Of a DNA stretch of 31,632 nucleotides, positions 15,804 through 21,992 are shown in pieces. Within the stretch, counting starts at the first letter, position 1. Every line of letters begins with the position of its first letter. The translations under genes were made by a program, and so were the position numbers. Source of the stretch: a virus; the IMG/VR virus record IMGVR_UViG_3300025646_000197, positions 1 to 31,632 of that record. One strand, given 5' to 3'. The notes below the pieces were generated by a model. It made no database searches. It saw only the letters and a list, made by a program, of their open reading frames with translations, and was not told the origin of the DNA.

Positions 15804-16034
15804 TTGGCAATTACTGTTGAAGTAAGAAACGGAAATATCATCAAAGCAATGAGGATATTAAAGAAGAAGGTTTTAAAAGAAGGTCTTTTAAATGAATTGA
15901 GAGAACGTCAGTATTATATGAAGCCATCGGAGAAAAAACGAGAGGCAAAAAAACGTAATATGAAACGTGTTTTCAAAGAACGCCAAAAGAGAGAAATGGA
16001 ATTAGGTATAGTTCCAACTCCAAAAAAGAGATAA
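15804..16034 (+). CDS. rpsU: Ribosomal protein bS21
   Basis: This 76-residue protein has the bS21 pattern: an I-T-V-E-V-R-N-G start, A-M-R-I-L-K-K-K-V-L-K-E-G-L-L-N-E-L-R-E-R-Q-Y-Y, K-P-S-E-K-K-R-E and a basic C-terminus. bS21 sits on the 30S platform near the anti-Shine-Dalgarno and affects initiation. The start is TTG, placed 8-9 nt after a near-perfect Shine-Dalgarno AAAGGAGGT (15787-15795); no in-frame ATG is available nearby. Phage-encoded bS21 has been reported from pelagiphages. It stands alone between a strong terminator and a non-coding, hairpin-rich region, so it has its own regulation. Confidence 0.9.
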   Translation: MAITVEVRNGNIIKAMRILKKKVLKEGLLNELRERQYYMKPSEKKREAKKRNMKRVFKERQKREMELGIVPTPKKR

Positions 16035-16044
16035 ATAATTATAA

Positions 16045-16175
16045 CTTGCGAGCAGTCCGTAAGTCTCGTAAGTGGCGTTAGGTTAATGACAACCTTGCTA
16101 TCTGTAGCAAAAGTCATTAGATGTCGCTGATGTTTGGTACTTTTACTGCGTGATAAAAAAAAGTACCGTTTTTTT
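16045..16175 (+). ncRNA. Candidate structured RNA 1 ending in a terminator
   Basis: The stretch after bS21 has no ORF worth the name but is full of stems. CTTGCGAG (16045-16052) pairs with CTCGTAAG (16065-16072) with one wobble. TAATGAC (16084-16090) pairs with GTCATTA (16113-16119), enclosing TTGCTA/TAGCAA (16095-16100/16105-16110) around a TCTG tetraloop. GGTACTTTT (16136-16144) pairs with AAAAGTACC (16159-16167), followed by G and a run of seven T, a good intrinsic terminator. It may be a free sRNA or the 3' UTR of bS21 mRNA. It fits no tRNA or known RNA that I recognise. Confidence 0.5.
16136..16175 (+). terminator. Intrinsic terminator after bS21 / RNA 1
   Basis: A 9-bp stem GGTACTTTT/AAAAGTACC (16136-16144 and 16159-16167) with a 14-nt loop and a T7 tract at 16169-16175. 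Palindromic arms mean it could also end transcription in the other direction, but no genes lie on that strand. Confidence 0.75.
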
Positions 16176-16180
16176 ATAGA

Positions 16181-16320
16181 ATTTGAGAGCGGTAGCCTTA
16201 ACTCAAATAGTGGATTGTTTTACCAGTTGCGGTTAGTTTCGCACCACTCAAAATAAACAAACTAAAGTTGCGAGTTAATGTTTTGGCAATTTTAAACTCC
16301 AAAAAGAAAAATTGCCATTT
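16181..16320 (+). ncRNA. Candidate structured RNA 2
   Basis: Directly after the first terminator come further stems: ATTTGAG/CTCAAAT (16181-16187/16202-16208), and AGTGG/CCACT (16209-16213/16244-16248) enclosing TGCG/CGCA (16228-16231/16240-16243). A TGGCAATTTT/AAAATTGCCA hairpin (16284-16293/16308-16317) followed by TTTTAT closes the segment and looks like a second terminator. Whether this is a separate transcript or one long leader for hsp20 cannot be decided from sequence. Confidence 0.42.
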
Positions 16321-16322
16321 TA
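16284..16322 (+). terminator. Probable intrinsic terminator upstream of hsp20
   Basis: A perfect 10-bp stem TGGCAATTTT (16284-16293) / AAAATTGCCA (16308-16317), 14-nt loop, then TTTTAT. The short T tract makes it weaker than the one at 16136-16175. Confidence 0.55.
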
Positions 16323-16381
16323 TATATGCGACAACTTGTCAATATTGTAATTTGAAAAATTGTACTTATATAAATTAATAA

Positions 16382-16433
16382 GACAACGCCAATAATGGGT
16401 TGTCAAAAAATAAACTTGCTTAACAAAGGAGTA
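16382..16433 (+). promoter_or_regulatory. hsp20 leader with hairpin and ROSE-like Shine-Dalgarno pairing
   Basis: GACAAC-g-CC (16382-16390) pairs with GG-GTTGTC (16397-16404) leaving one bulged G and a 6-nt loop. Further down TTGCT (16416-16420) faces AGGAG (16427-16431), the Shine-Dalgarno of hsp20, across a 6-nt loop. Pairing U-A, C-G, G x G, U-A, U-G is the signature of ROSE-type RNA thermometers, which control small heat-shock genes in alphaproteobacteria. The stem is short, so a working thermometer is a proposal. Confidence 0.4.
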
Positions 16434-16436
16434 AAT

Positions 16437-16886
16437 ATGACAAATAAAGCACTTTCTATTTTTAATCAATTAAGACCTGTGTCTGTAGGATTTGATTCAA
16501 TCTTTGACCATTTTGAGTCAATGTTTGATGATGATATTTTCAGAACACCTGTGGTCAACTACCCACCATATAATATCGTAAAGACTGGCACTAACAAGTA
16601 CGACATTGAAGTCGCTCTTGCAGGTTTCAATAAAAAAGATATTAATGTTAACGTAGAAAACGGTTTACTAACTATCGAGTCTAAAGTAGAAGAAAAATCT
16701 AACGACAAAGACGAAGACGGTGAAGTAATACATAAAGGTATCTCTAAAAGATATTTTAAAAGATCATTTACAATTGCTGATGATGTTGAAGTCAAAGGCG
16801 CTGAATTGAAAGACGGTCTGTTGAGAGTATCAATGGAGAAAATTATACCTGAATCTAAAAAACTTAAATCAATTGAGATTAAGTAA
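16437..16886 (+). CDS. hsp20: Small heat-shock protein Hsp20 (IbpA-like)
   Basis: The ATG at 16437 with AAAGGAG upstream is chosen over an in-frame ATG at 16395, which lacks one and lies in the leader hairpin (149 residues). The centre is an alpha-crystallin domain: Y-D-I-E-V-A-L-A-G-F-N-K-K-D-I-N-V-N-V-E-N-G-L (the A-x-x-G-x-L-like turn of the family) and, near the end, A-E-L-K-D-G-L-L-R-V-S-M. The N-terminal region resembles IbpA (S-V-G-F-D-S-I-F). Hsp20 binds unfolded proteins; T4-like marine phages often carry it, perhaps for capsid scaffolding or stress. A hairpin without a clear T tract follows at 16900-16924. Confidence 0.93.
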   Translation: MTNKALSIFNQLRPVSVGFDSIFDHFESMFDDDIFRTPVVNYPPYNIVKTGTNKYDIEVALAGFNKKDINVNVENGLLTIESKVEEKSNDKDEDGEVIHKGISKRYFKRSFTIADDVEVKGAELKDGLLRVSMEKIIPESKKLKSIEIK

Positions 16887-16899
16887 TTAGATACTAGAG

Positions 16900-16924
16900 A
16901 GTGGCGGCTTTAATAGTCGCCACT
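16900..16924 (+). terminator. Possible terminator hairpin after hsp20
   Basis: AGTGGCG (16900-16906) pairs with CGCCACT (16918-16924) across an 11-nt loop. The stem is GC-rich, but the following bases are TATAAATAAC and not a T run, so termination may be weak or factor-dependent. Confidence 0.5.
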
Positions 16925-16932
16925 TATAAATA
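16925..16932 (+). promoter_or_regulatory. T4-type late promoter TATAAATA
   Basis: An exact TATAAATA, the -10 element read by gp55 in T4, lies 34 bp upstream of the ATG at 16967 and right after the hsp20 hairpin. The AT-rich genome makes chance matches possible, but position and identity are good. Confidence 0.5.
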
Positions 16933-16966
16933 ACAATGCTATACACACAAACACAAGGAGTAAATT

Positions 16967-17320
16967 ATGGCAACAACATCAAAAAACGCTTATGAAATAA
17001 GAAGCGATCTATTAGGACTTGCTAAACAATTAGTTGAGTTCAATTATCAAGTACAAGTAAACAACTTTGAATATAAAGTTAGAAAAGACGGTGACCAAGT
17101 AGTTACTGAATTTAAAGCACCAACAGTATCTCCAGAAGATATTATTGAAACTGCTAAAAAATTCAATGACTTTGTAACTAATGGTGAAGGTCTTGCAACT
17201 TTTAAAGAAGTTGGACAAAAAATGTATGAAGAAGGTTTAAAAAACAGTAAACCTTTTACAGAAGCATACCAAAATATGGTAAAGGCTTTCTATCCTCATT
17301 TAAATAGTCAGTCTAAGTAA
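16967..17320 (+). CDS. Conserved phage protein of unknown function
   Basis: A 117-residue protein with a clear Shine-Dalgarno (AAGGAG). Sequence features: an N-terminal helix (Y-E-I-R-S-D-L-L-G-L-A-K-Q-L-V), a short beta region, then P-E-D-I-I-E-T-A-K-K-F-N-D-F-V and a helical C-terminus with Y-Q-N-M-V-K-A-F-Y-P. No enzymatic motif, signal or membrane segment is visible. Its own upstream TATAAATA suggests late expression, which would fit a virion or assembly role, but that is inference. Confidence 0.75.
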   Translation: MATTSKNAYEIRSDLLGLAKQLVEFNYQVQVNNFEYKVRKDGDQVVTEFKAPTVSPEDIIETAKKFNDFVTNGEGLATFKEVGQKMYEEGLKNSKPFTEAYQNMVKAFYPHLNSQSK

Positions 17321-17321
17321 T

Positions 17322-17468
17322 ATGTGGCCTTACAATTATTGTGAGTGGAAACAAATCACTTACGGAATTAGTAAGTCCAAATCTTACTGGAGACGAAATA
17401 GATCATTAATATTAATGTGTACTGTACCTAGTTTAGTATTAGGTTGGTTACTATTACTTATGATCTAG
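17322..17468 (+). CDS. Small membrane protein
   Basis: A 48-codon ORF starting 2 bp after the previous stop. The N-terminal half is polar and basic (S-K-S-K-S-Y-W-R-R-N-R) and the C-terminal half is one hydrophobic span (S-L-I-L-M-C-T-V-P-S-L-V-L-G-W-L-L-L-L-M-I). By the positive-inside rule the basic half would stay in the cytoplasm. It is followed by a terminator. Function unknown. Confidence 0.55.
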   Translation: MWPYNYCEWKQITYGISKSKSYWRRNRSLILMCTVPSLVLGWLLLLMI

Positions 17469-17479
17469 TCTATTAATAT

Positions 17480-17509
17480 AAAGGCGAAGAGATTTGACTT
17501 TTCGCCTTT
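17480..17509 (+). terminator. Terminator hairpin overlapping the next promoter
   Basis: AAAGGCGAA (17480-17488) pairs with TTCGCCTTT (17501-17509); the stem can extend by G-T and A-T pairs. The loop holds TTGACT, the -35 box of the following promoter, so the end of one unit and the start of the next share the same bases. Confidence 0.65.
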
Positions 17510-17522
17510 ATTATGTTATAAT
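17494..17522 (+). promoter_or_regulatory. sigma70-type promoter for peroxiredoxin
   Basis: TTGACT (17494-17499), 17-bp spacer, TATAAT (17517-17522) in the extended form TGTTATAAT. Transcription would start near 17529, leaving a ~20-nt leader with an AAGGAA Shine-Dalgarno before the ATG at 17549. Confidence 0.72.
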
Positions 17523-17548
17523 AATTTAAATTTATTTAAGGAATAATT

Positions 17549-18040
17549 ATGAAGTTACCACAAGTTACATTTAAAGTTAGAGAATTAGGAGAATGGGTAG
17601 ATAAAACTACAAATGACTTATTCGCTAACAAAAGAGTTATAATCTTCTCTTTGCCAGGTGCATTTACACCTACTTGTTCATCAAAACAATTACCTGGATA
17701 TGAAACTATTTACAATGCTTTAAAAGATAAAGGTATTGATGAAGTTTATTGTGTATCTGTAAATGATTCGTTTGTAATGAACGCTTGGGCAGAAAAAGAA
17801 AATATTAAAAATGTTAAAATGATTCCAGACGGTTCTGGTCTTTTTACTCTTGCAATGGGTATGTTAGTTGCAAAAGATAATAAAGGATTTGGTAAGAGGT
17901 CTTGGAGATATGCTGTAGTTGCAGACAATTTAGAAATTGAAAAATGGTTTGTTGAACCAGGAAAGATTGATAATAGTCCAACTGATCCATACGGAGAATC
18001 AGCACCTGAAACTGTAATGAAATATTTACAATCATATTAA
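17549..18040 (+). CDS. Peroxiredoxin (Prx5/AhpC-TSA type)
   Basis: The 163-residue protein has the Prx5-type active site P-G-A-F-T-P-T-C-S (36-44) with the peroxidatic cysteine C43 and T40, and a conserved later arginine in K-R-S-W-R-Y-A-V-V. The ending (N-L-E-I-E-K-W-F-V-E-P-G and A-P-E-T-V-M-K-Y-L) is also typical of the family. It would reduce peroxides with thiols from host glutaredoxin or thioredoxin; another cysteine is C68. It has its own promoter and is followed by the DUF3310 promoter, so it is a one-gene unit. A role in protecting the infected cell from oxidative stress is inferred. Confidence 0.9.
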   Translation: MKLPQVTFKVRELGEWVDKTTNDLFANKRVIIFSLPGAFTPTCSSKQLPGYETIYNALKDKGIDEVYCVSVNDSFVMNAWAEKENIKNVKMIPDGSGLFTLAMGMLVAKDNKGFGKRSWRYAVVADNLEIEKWFVEPGKIDNSPTDPYGESAPETVMKYLQSY

Positions 18041-18059
18041 CATTATTAATGAAATTGGT

Positions 18060-18088
18060 TTGACAAATAATTAGAATTGTGATATAAT
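18060..18088 (+). promoter_or_regulatory. Consensus sigma70-type promoter for the gp45 operon
   Basis: TTGACA (18060-18065), 17-bp spacer, TATAAT (18083-18088): a perfect match. The ATG at 18095 is only 6 nt past the -10 box, with the same TATAAT-n-ATATT-ATG arrangement as at gene 55. The first mRNA codon would be at or near the 5' end. Confidence 0.8.
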
Positions 18089-18094
18089 TATATT

Positions 18095-18358
18095 ATGAAA
18101 TACAATGAAGATAAAATATTAAAAGAGATCGGTGATTATATAAAGTCAACTTATGGCCAACACTATTCAAGTGGTAAAAATGGTTTTCAAGTACAAGATT
18201 TATTTAAGACACTAAACATTGGAAAAGATTTTTGCCAAGCAAACGCAATAAAATATTTGTGTAGGTATGGTAAGAAGAACGGTTATAACAGAGCAGACTT
18301 GCTTAAAGCGGTTCATTATGTTATATTATTATTAAATTATGATAAGGAGAAAAAATGA
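18095..18358 (+). CDS. DUF3310 family protein
   Basis: The 87-residue protein has the DUF3310 (SaV-like) pattern: an H-Y motif (23-24), then Q-A-N-A-I-K-Y-L-C-R-Y-G-K-K-N-G (49-63) and D-L-L-K-A-V-H-Y-V-I. Family members are small, common in phages, sometimes called nucleotide-kinase-like, but lack a shown activity. It is first in the operon with gp45 (overlap ATGA) and apparently translated from a leaderless or near-leaderless mRNA. Confidence 0.8.
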   Translation: MKYNEDKILKEIGDYIKSTYGQHYSSGKNGFQVQDLFKTLNIGKDFCQANAIKYLCRYGKKNGYNRADLLKAVHYVILLLNYDKEKK

Positions 18359-19023
18359 AGATCAGTAATGAGACTATTAGTGTGTTGAAAAATTTTTCAG
18401 ACATTAATCAAAACATTCTTGTTAAACCTGGCAAGAAACTTCAAACACTTTCTGGTATGAAAAATATCTTAGCAGAAGCAAGTGTTACGGAAGCATTTGA
18501 ACAGGAATTTGGTATCTACGATTTAGGAGAGTTTATTAATACACTTTCTTTGTTCAAAGAACCAGAATTAAAATTTGAAAACGACAAATCGCTTAAAGTA
18601 GTGAACGGTGATGGTAAATCACAAGTAAAATACTTTTTTGCTGATAAGTCAGTTATCTTATCACCAACAAAAACTATACCAATTGATGATGTTAAATGTT
18701 CGTTTAACATATCTTCAAACGAGTTAGATCAATTAAAGAAAGCAAGTGCTGTTTTAAACTTACCTGATTTATCAGCAGTAGGTGATGGAAAGCATATTCA
18801 TTTATCAGTATCAGATAAAAAGAACTCTACAGGTAATGATTACTCTTTAAAAGTAGGAGAAACAAAAAGTAAGTTTCAAGTAAATTTTAAAGTAGAAAAT
18901 CTTAAAATAATACCTGGTAACTATTCTGTTCAAGTAGATGGTAAGAAAGTTGCTTTATTTGAAAATAAAGATAAACCAGTTAAATACTGGATTGCATTAG
19001 AACCAGATTCGACATTTGAATAA
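18355..19023 (+). CDS. 45: DNA polymerase sliding clamp gp45
   Basis: The 222-residue protein matches T4 gp45 (228 residues) at the N-terminus: I-S-N-E-T-I-S-V-L-K-N-F-S-D-I-N, then I-Y-D-L-G-E-F-I-N-T-L-S-L-F. It also has F-N-I-S-S-N-E-L-D-Q-L-K-K-A-S. gp45 forms the trimeric ring that tethers gp43 to DNA and, when loaded, activates gp55-dependent late transcription. It lies next to the loader genes 44 and 62, the order found in T4. It starts in an ATGA overlap with the DUF3310 gene. Confidence 0.93.
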   Translation: MKISNETISVLKNFSDINQNILVKPGKKLQTLSGMKNILAEASVTEAFEQEFGIYDLGEFINTLSLFKEPELKFENDKSLKVVNGDGKSQVKYFFADKSVILSPTKTIPIDDVKCSFNISSNELDQLKKASAVLNLPDLSAVGDGKHIHLSVSDKKNSTGNDYSLKVGETKSKFQVNFKVENLKIIPGNYSVQVDGKKVALFENKDKPVKYWIALEPDSTFE

Positions 19024-19026
19024 TAA

Positions 19027-19638
19027 ATGTTTGAAATTAACGAGTTTACATCTTTAATCCAAGATGATGGATTTTCTTATATAGATAATTTTTATAAGAA
19101 TCCTGATGAAGTTGTTACTTGGTTAAAAAAAAGAACTCCTTCCTATCATAAAGAAGCGGAATATCCTTCCTATAATGGCATACACTTTGCTGACTTTAGA
19201 CACGATATTACTGATCCTGATTGGACTAAAACATTAGAGTTACTAGAATCTAAATTAAATTTAAAAGCACAAAACAGAAATGTTAACACAAATATGATAA
19301 CATTTTTTGAAAATGATTTTAATGACTTTAAAAATAATGTTTGGTTTCCTCACGTTGACAGAGCAAAGTATAATGTCATTATCTTCTTAAACAAAGAAGA
19401 AACACCTGGAACGAATCTTTATGAATTGCTAGATAAGAATTATGATGTTTATAAAAGACCATTTGAACATTATAAACCTTGGGAGAGTAGAAAAATATGG
19501 AGAGTTGCAAAAAATATCAAATCGTGTTATAATAGATTAATATTATTTGAAAGTCATAGATGGCACGGTATGGCAATAGAGGATAAAACATTTTTTGATA
19601 ATAATTTTAGATTAAATCAAGTTGTGTTTTTTGAATAA
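19027..19638 (+). CDS. Putative 2OG-Fe(II) oxygenase (DUF6445-like)
   Basis: A 203-residue protein inserted between genes 45 and 44. Ligands: F-P-H-V-D-R (H109, D111), a distal histidine in H-R-W-H-G-M (H180), and the 2OG arginine in N-F-R-L-N-Q-V-V-F-F at the very end. Y-N-V-I-I-F-L-N and T-P-G-T-N-L-Y between these are typical of the DUF6445 type. It resembles the protein at 24884 in layout. Substrate unknown. Confidence 0.78.
   Translation: MFEINEFTSLIQDDGFSYIDNFYKNPDEVVTWLKKRTPSYHKEAEYPSYNGIHFADFRHDITDPDWTKTLELLESKLNLKAQNRNVNTNMITFFENDFNDFKNNVWFPHVDRAKYNVIIFLNKEETPGTNLYELLDKNYDVYKRPFEHYKPWESRKIWRVAKNIKSCYNRLILFESHRWHGMAIEDKTFFDNNFRLNQVVFFE
19505..19533 (+). promoter_or_regulatory. Possible sigma70-type promoter upstream of gene 44
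   Basis: TTGCAA (19505-19510), 17-bp spacer, TATAAT (19528-19533) in the extended form TGTTATAAT. It sits in the 3' part of the oxygenase gene, about 110 bp before the ORF at 19642, and could boost the 44-tRNA-62-regA segment. Confidence 0.5.
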
Positions 19639-19641
19639 ATT

Positions 19642-19989
19642 ATGAGTGAAATATATAAACTAGAAGACGGTACTGAATACAAATCAGATGACTTTATAAA
19701 AGTCGAAACAAGAGAATATCATCAAACAACACATTATCTTAACAGACAAATTGCTGTTTCTGATATTATAGATGAGTTTGGTGATCTACCTACTTTTGAA
19801 AAAGGTCTTTACTTTGATTGGTCTACTTATCACAATGCTAGTGATGAAGATAAAGAATTAGCAGATAAAGTCCAAACATTTGTTGATGAACACGATTATG
19901 ACCGTGAAGAAGATTGTTGGACAATGAATAAAGGCGGTTATGATACTGATACTGAAATTGTAGAAAAATTTACAATGGAGACAAAATAA
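19642..19989 (+). CDS. Hypothetical acidic protein
   Basis: A 115-residue acidic protein, overlapping gene 44 by one base. It contains E-D-G-T-E-Y-K-S-D-D-F near its start, I-I-D-E-F-G-D-L-P in the middle and W-T-M-N-K-G-G-Y-D-T-D-T near its end. I do not recognise the family. Its location inside the clamp/clamp-loader cluster and lack of catalytic motifs suggest a small accessory or binding protein at most. Confidence 0.65.
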   Translation: MSEIYKLEDGTEYKSDDFIKVETREYHQTTHYLNRQIAVSDIIDEFGDLPTFEKGLYFDWSTYHNASDEDKELADKVQTFVDEHDYDREEDCWTMNKGGYDTDTEIVEKFTMETK

Positions 19990-20933
19990 TGAGTGAATTT
20001 TTATGGGTAGAAAAGTATAGACCAAAGAAAATTGCTGATTGTATTTTAACTGAAGATTTAAAAAACACTTTTTCTAAATTCTTAGATCAAAAAGAAATAC
20101 CTAACTTATTATTATCAGGTACAGCAGGTACAGGTAAGACAACAGTTGCAAAAGCATTATGTGAAGAACTAGGTATTGATTATATAGTAATTAACGGTTC
20201 AGATGAAGGTAGAGCAATTGATACGGTAAGAACTACAATCAAAAACTTTGCGTCAACTGTATCACTATCTGGAACAGCAAATCACAAAGTTATTATAATA
20301 GATGAAGCAGATTATATGAACGCTGAGTCTGTTCAACCTGCATTAAGAAATTTTATAGAGACATTTCATAAAAATTGTAGATTTATTTTTACTTGTAATT
20401 TTAAAAACAAGATTATACCTGCTTTACATAGTCGTTGTACTGTAATAGACTTTAGAATTGTAAATGGCAATAAAGTAAAAACAGCACAACTATTTCTAAG
20501 TAGATTGGAAGACATCTTAGAAAAAGAAGATATACCTTATGATAAGAAAGTATTAGCAGAATTAATACAAAAACATTTTCCAGATTTTAGACGAACAATT
20601 AATGAATTACAAAGATATTCAGCAAGAGGTAAGATAGACACAGGAATACTTGTATCTCTTTCTGAAATTAATAATAAAGAATTAGTTGATTGTTTAAAAA
20701 ATAAAAAGTTTGTTGATATGAGAAAATGGGTAGTACAAAATTTAGATAAAGACCCAAGTAGTTTATATAGAGGTCTTTATGATATTTTATATCCAATGTT
20801 ATTACCTGCTTCAATGGCACAGATAACATTAATCATTGCAAACTATCAATACAAGGCGGCATTTGTAGCAGACCAAGAAATTAATATGGTTGCTTGTTTG
20901 GCAGAAATAATGGCGAATTGTAAATTTAAATAA
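19989..20933 (+). CDS. 44: Clamp loader large subunit gp44
   Basis: The 314-residue protein is an AAA+ ATPase of the RFC-small type and close in length to T4 gp44 (319). It begins L-W-V-E-K-Y-R-P-K (the RFC box), has Walker A G-T-A-G-T-G-K-T-T (44-52), Walker B I-I-I-D-E-A-D (102-108), sensor 1 T-C-N-F and the S-R-C motif carrying the arginine finger. With gp62 it forms the loader that opens gp45. The last base of the preceding ORF stop is the first of its ATG. A tRNA gene starts 6 bp past its stop codon. Confidence 0.95.
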   Translation: MSEFLWVEKYRPKKIADCILTEDLKNTFSKFLDQKEIPNLLLSGTAGTGKTTVAKALCEELGIDYIVINGSDEGRAIDTVRTTIKNFASTVSLSGTANHKVIIIDEADYMNAESVQPALRNFIETFHKNCRFIFTCNFKNKIIPALHSRCTVIDFRIVNGNKVKTAQLFLSRLEDILEKEDIPYDKKVLAELIQKHFPDFRRTINELQRYSARGKIDTGILVSLSEINNKELVDCLKNKKFVDMRKWVVQNLDKDPSSLYRGLYDILYPMLLPASMAQITLIIANYQYKAAFVADQEINMVACLAEIMANCKFK

Positions 20934-20939
20934 TGATAA

Positions 20940-21013
20940 GCGGGTGTGGTTCAATAGTAGAACGTATCGTTGCCAACGATAAGACGGCGGAGCGTAACCG
21001 CCCATCCGCTCCA
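20940..21013 (+). tRNA. tRNA-Gly (anticodon GCC) with atypical T-loop
   Basis: A 74-nt cloverleaf with encoded CCA. Acceptor GCGGGTG (20940-20946) pairs with CATCCGC (one G-T), then T-CCA. The D stem is GTTC/GAAC with a short loop lacking the usual GG. The anticodon stem TATCG/CGATA holds the loop TTGCCAA, anticodon GCC for glycine. The T stem is GGCGG/CCGCC, but the loop reads AGCGTAA where TTCRANN is expected, so positions 54, 55 and 58 are all changed. All four stems pair well. The gene lies between genes 44 and the oxygenase at 21021. Confidence 0.9.
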
Positions 21014-21020
21014 ATATATT

Positions 21021-21599
21021 ATGCAAGTTTATTATTATAATGATCCAACGGTAGATTTATTAAACAACGTAATACAAAATAAATTTTTTCATTGGTTTTA
21101 TATTGACAAGACATCAGGAACAGACGGACCTGATAATAATGATTTCTTTATAGATTCTAATACTGAAGACAGACCTTTTTTTGTTCACTTCATCTATGGA
21201 GAAGAAGAAGGTATTACTTCTCCAGGCACAATTCATTTAGTAAAAAATTTAGTATATAAATTTACAAAAGATTTTAAAATACCTTTTAAAAAAGTTTTAC
21301 GTGCTAAATTAAATTTATCATTAAGTCAAAATGGTTTTAATGATAATAACTATTGTATACCACACGTAGATTATGTTAAACCACATAAGGTTCTTTTATT
21401 TTATTTAAATGATAGTGATGGAGATACTGTAATGTTTAACGAAACCTATCCAAACAAATTTGATAAATTAACTGAACATAAAAGAATATCTCCTATGCAA
21501 TATAGAGTTTTAAATTTTGATGGATTTCAATGGCACGCCAATTACAATCCAGTTAAAAGTAAATTTAGAATAGTATTAAATGTAGATTATGAGGAATAA
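21021..21599 (+). CDS. Putative 2OG-Fe(II) oxygenase
   Basis: The frame is open back into the tRNA, but the first ATG outside it, at 21021, is only 7 bp past the CCA and is taken as the start (192 residues). Ligands: I-P-H-V-D-Y (H115, D117), the distal histidine in F-Q-W-H-A-N-Y (H172) and the 2OG arginine in K-F-R-I-V-L-N-V near the end, with V-L-L-F-Y-L-N-D-S between. This is the same overall subtype as the protein at 19027. It lies in the clamp-loader cluster between 44 and 62; the substrate is unknown. Confidence 0.8.
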   Translation: MQVYYYNDPTVDLLNNVIQNKFFHWFYIDKTSGTDGPDNNDFFIDSNTEDRPFFVHFIYGEEEGITSPGTIHLVKNLVYKFTKDFKIPFKKVLRAKLNLSLSQNGFNDNNYCIPHVDYVKPHKVLLFYLNDSDGDTVMFNETYPNKFDKLTEHKRISPMQYRVLNFDGFQWHANYNPVKSKFRIVLNVDYEE

Positions 21600-21992
21600 A
21601 TGTACGAATTAAAAGATTATTTAAAAGCAATAAATGAGACAAAAGAAGACCTAGTTTCTTCGGAAGATATTATGTGGGAAAAAAAATATCCTGCTTATAT
21701 TGTAAATCGTTGTTTATCAATGTTTATTGACACATTACTTTTTGCTAATGAAATGAATAGTAAACACTTTTTAGACAAGAAAATACAGTTTCAATTTTTA
21801 CTAAATATTATAAGAAAAAAGAAGCGATTTGGTGGTAAATGGTTATCACAAAAGAAGTGGAAAGATATAGATTATGTTAAAGAATATTATGGATATAGCA
21901 ATGAAAAAGCAAAACAAGCATTATCTGTCCTTTCTTCAAATCAAATTAATGAAATAAAAAATACACTTGAAAAAGGTGGGAGAAAAAAATGA
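21600..21992 (+). CDS. 62: Clamp loader small subunit gp62
   Basis: The 130-residue protein is recognised by position (44-62-regA) and by its start L-K-D-Y-L-K-A-I-N-E-T-K and middle P-A-Y-I-V-N-R-C-L-S-M-F-I-D-T-L, typical of gp62 of T4-like phages; T4 gp62 itself is longer (187). It gives the collar/bridge of the clamp loader and has no ATPase motifs. It begins immediately after the oxygenase stop and ends in an ATGA overlap with regA. Confidence 0.9.
   Translation: MYELKDYLKAINETKEDLVSSEDIMWEKKYPAYIVNRCLSMFIDTLLFANEMNSKHFLDKKIQFQFLLNIIRKKKRFGGKWLSQKKWKDIDYVKEYYGYSNEKAKQALSVLSSNQINEIKNTLEKGGRKK

Noticed and set aside
15914-16117. Antisense ORF over bS21 and the structured region
   Set aside because: A mirror of a lysine-rich gene; no start signal, no neighbours on that strand.
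16035-16394. tRNA or tmRNA in the non-coding region
   Set aside because: Stems are present, but no cloverleaf with anticodon and T-arm, no CCA and no tmRNA-like ends could be formed.
16395-16436. Upstream in-frame start for hsp20
   Set aside because: The ATG at 16395 lies in a leader hairpin and has no Shine-Dalgarno; the ATG at 16437 has AAAGGAG and gives a normal Hsp20 length.
20970-21020. N-terminal extension of the oxygenase into the tRNA
   Set aside because: The open frame crosses the tRNA-Gly gene from a TTG; the cloverleaf is convincing, so the ATG at 21021 is used.
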